The translations under genes were made by a program, and so were the position numbers. From Nitrospira sp. UBA5698 (GTDB lineage Bacteria > Nitrospirota > Nitrospiria > Nitrospirales > Nitrospiraceae): a stretch of DNA of 6,866 nucleotides. The notes under the pieces were generated by a model. That model searched no databases and was not told where the DNA came from. It saw only the letters and a list, made by a program, of their open reading frames with translations. How positions within the stretch are numbered: position 1 is the first letter of the stretch; each line of letters begins with the position of its first letter. Positions 5,534-6,866 of this stretch are shown one piece after another. The DNA lies in NCBI GenBank assembly GCA_002420115.1, contig DIHK01000064.1, positions 1-6,866 of the forward strand, written 5' to 3'.

Positions 5534-5540
5534 CCTCCCT
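5534..5540 (-). promoter_or_regulatory. Ribosome binding site of gspG
   Basis: AGGGAGG on the minus strand, 6 nt before the ATG at 5527. It decides the start of gspG and so shows that the 43-residue leader is probably really translated. It is one of the two strongest Shine-Dalgarno matches in the operon, consistent with GspG being needed in excess. Confidence 0.85.
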
Positions 5541-5578
5541 AATTCTTGCCGCTCATCACTGATGACGTAGCCCTGTCT

Positions 5579-6817
5579 TTAATGGACCATCTGGCCCATT
5601 TCAAAGATGGGAAGTAGTATTGCCACGACGATGAAAAACACGATGACACCCATCACAAGAATCATGATCGGTTCCATCAGTGAGGTCAACCGTGTAATGA
5701 CTCGTTCCACCTCGCCGTCATAGATGTGGCTCACCCGGCGCAACATCTCCTCCATCTCACCGCTTTTTTCTCCGACGGCGATCATGTGTGTGACGAGGGC
5801 GGGGAATTCCCCGCTCCGCTTCAAGGGATCCGCAATCGTTTCACCTTCGCGGATATTCTGCCTGGCGGATTCGACCGTTTCCTCGAGTACCCGATTGCTC
5901 ATGACGCGCTTTGAGACATCCAAGGCATCGAGCAACTGCACGCCGCTTGCCAACATGGTGGACAAGGTACTCGTCAATCTGGATATGGAGACCATCCGTG
6001 CGACATCACCGATCAACGGGAGTTTCAATGTCAGGCGGTCCACCACCATGCGGCCTCGTTCTGTGCGGATAAATCGTCGCACTCCGTAGATGCCGCCGAG
6101 AACCAGACCGATCAGCACCATCCAATAGTCTGAGAAAAACTGGCTGGTCGACATCAGCGCGACGGTCGGCCATGGTAGGGCTTGTTTTTGTTGAGCAAAG
6201 ACCTGTGTGATCTTGGGAACGACGAAGGTAATGAGGAAAAACAGGATGACGGTTCCGATGATCAACATGATGACTGGGTAGAGCATCGCGTTGGTGACTT
6301 TGGTTCGGAGCGCTTGCTGTTTTTCCAAAAACTCCGCGAGTCTGAATAAAATCTGGTCGAGGGCTCCGCTCGCTTCACCGGCTCGCACCATATGGACATA
6401 GATCGGAGAAAAATCCTTGTCGTAGGTTTCCAGGACCGCGCTCAGCGCTTTCCCTCCTCTAATCTGCTCGCGGATATCGGCGAGGAGGGACTTGATCGGT
6501 TTCTTTTCGGCCTGGTCGACAAGGACGCCAAGGGCGTCGACCAGCGGCAGACCGGCGACGAGCAGCGTGGCAAACTGTCTCGTGAGCAGGGATAAGTCGT
6601 TGGCCGTGAGTACCGATGATCGGCCGATGACCCGTGAGGGTGTGGTGCGGCTTGTGGCCGTCGCTCGACCGGACGACTGTCTTTGCTCGATGACGTCGGT
6701 TGGGTAGACCCCCTCTTTGCGAAGTTTCAACCGTGCGACTTTGACGTTTTCAGCGTCGATGATTCCGGTCGCTGTCCCGCCGTCGCTCCGGTATCCTTGG
6801 TATTGATAAACGGGCAC
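5579..6817 (-). CDS. gspF: GspF, type II secretion inner-membrane platform protein
   Basis: The 412-aa polytopic protein is of standard length. It has an N-terminal cytoplasmic segment with the PVYQYQGY...G...DAENVKVARLKLRKEGVYP pattern (residues 2-39), then two T2SSF domains at about 74-197 and 276-398. Each has the conserved acidic-Gly motif: AGEASG at 146-151 and GEKSGE at 349-354. Membrane helices are at about 178-201, 231-249 and 379-403. GspF sits at the centre of the inner-membrane platform, is thought to couple GspE ATPase activity to pseudopilin assembly, and is the paralogue of PilC of type IV pili. Translation starts at GTG (6817-6815), with GGAG (6830-6827) 9 nt upstream; the MPVYQYQG N-terminus fits the family, so this start is well supported. 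gspG follows after 51 nt. Confidence 0.97.
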   Translation of the reverse strand: MPVYQYQGYRSDGGTATGIIDAENVKVARLKLRKEGVYPTDVIEQRQSSGRATATSRTTPSRVIGRSSVLTANDLSLLTRQFATLLVAGLPLVDALGVLVDQAEKKPIKSLLADIREQIRGGKALSAVLETYDKDFSPIYVHMVRAGEASGALDQILFRLAEFLEKQQALRTKVTNAMLYPVIMLIIGTVILFFLITFVVPKITQVFAQQKQALPWPTVALMSTSQFFSDYWMVLIGLVLGGIYGVRRFIRTERGRMVVDRLTLKLPLIGDVARMVSISRLTSTLSTMLASGVQLLDALDVSKRVMSNRVLEETVESARQNIREGETIADPLKRSGEFPALVTHMIAVGEKSGEMEEMLRRVSHIYDGEVERVITRLTSLMEPIMILVMGVIVFFIVVAILLPIFEMGQMVH

Positions 6818-6866
6818 GTCACCACACTCCAGGGCTGTTATTGCTTCTATGATTCATGGCGCTTTT
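6818..6866. other. Short stretch upstream of gspF, no gene recognised
   Basis: These 49 nt hold the GGAG ribosome site of gspF (6830-6827) and stops in all three minus-strand frames (TGA 6856-6854, TAG 6849-6847, TGA 6821-6819). In many T2SS operons gspE precedes gspF, so a gspE tail could end here, but too little is visible to identify it. Confidence 0.4.

Noticed and set aside
5553..5565. Short palindrome TCATCACTGATGA between gspF and gspG
   Set aside because: The arms are 6 bp with a one-base centre, too tight for a hairpin, and no U-run follows, so it is not a terminator.

Overview
The window holds most of one type II secretion system (T2SS) operon, all on the minus strand. Read in the direction of transcription, from high to low coordinates, the order is gspF, gspG, gspH, gspI, gspJ, gspN, gspL, gspM and the first 21 codons of gspK, which runs off the low-coordinate edge. 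No convincing gene lies on the plus strand; the long plus-strand reading frames are antisense shadows of the gsp genes. The sequence is moderately GC-rich. A GspN of the AsmA-like kind, a PilM-like GspL and intergenic heptamer repeats fit a Nitrospira-like bacterium (Nitrospirota) or a deltaproteobacterial-type lineage. That placement is an impression from protein style, not a search result.

Layout: gspF (inner-membrane platform, GTG start) is followed after 51 nt by gspG (major pseudopilin, strong Shine-Dalgarno, unusually long leader). Next come gspH, gspI and gspJ (minor pseudopilins) and gspN (AsmA-like, single-pass). After a 98-nt gap carrying degenerate heptamer repeats come gspL (actin-like cytoplasmic domain, one membrane helix, periplasmic PilN-like domain), gspM (PilO-like) and gspK (tip pseudopilin, start only). 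Most junctions overlap: ATGA stop/start overlaps at H/I, J/N and L/M, a 29-nt overlap at I/J and a 14-nt overlap at M/K. The exceptions are F/G, G/H and N/L. This is the pattern of a single translationally coupled transcript. No promoter or terminator could be recognised.

Together, GspF, L and M (with GspE, probably encoded upstream and outside the window) form the inner-membrane assembly platform. GspG is the main subunit of the periplasmic pseudopilus, and GspH, I, J and K form its tip. GspC, D, E and the prepilin peptidase GspO are not in this window.

The most unusual material is in the pseudopilin leader regions. The 5' end of gspH is built largely of three different 7-bp tandem repeat arrays, which supply its candidate start codons and most of a leader of about 59 residues. 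The leader of gspG (43 residues) carries a related purine-rich motif. A degenerate copy of one of the heptamer families also fills the gspN-gspL gap. So a heptamer-type repeat appears to have entered this operon at several places, including inside cleaved leader peptides, where it may be tolerated because the leader is removed.
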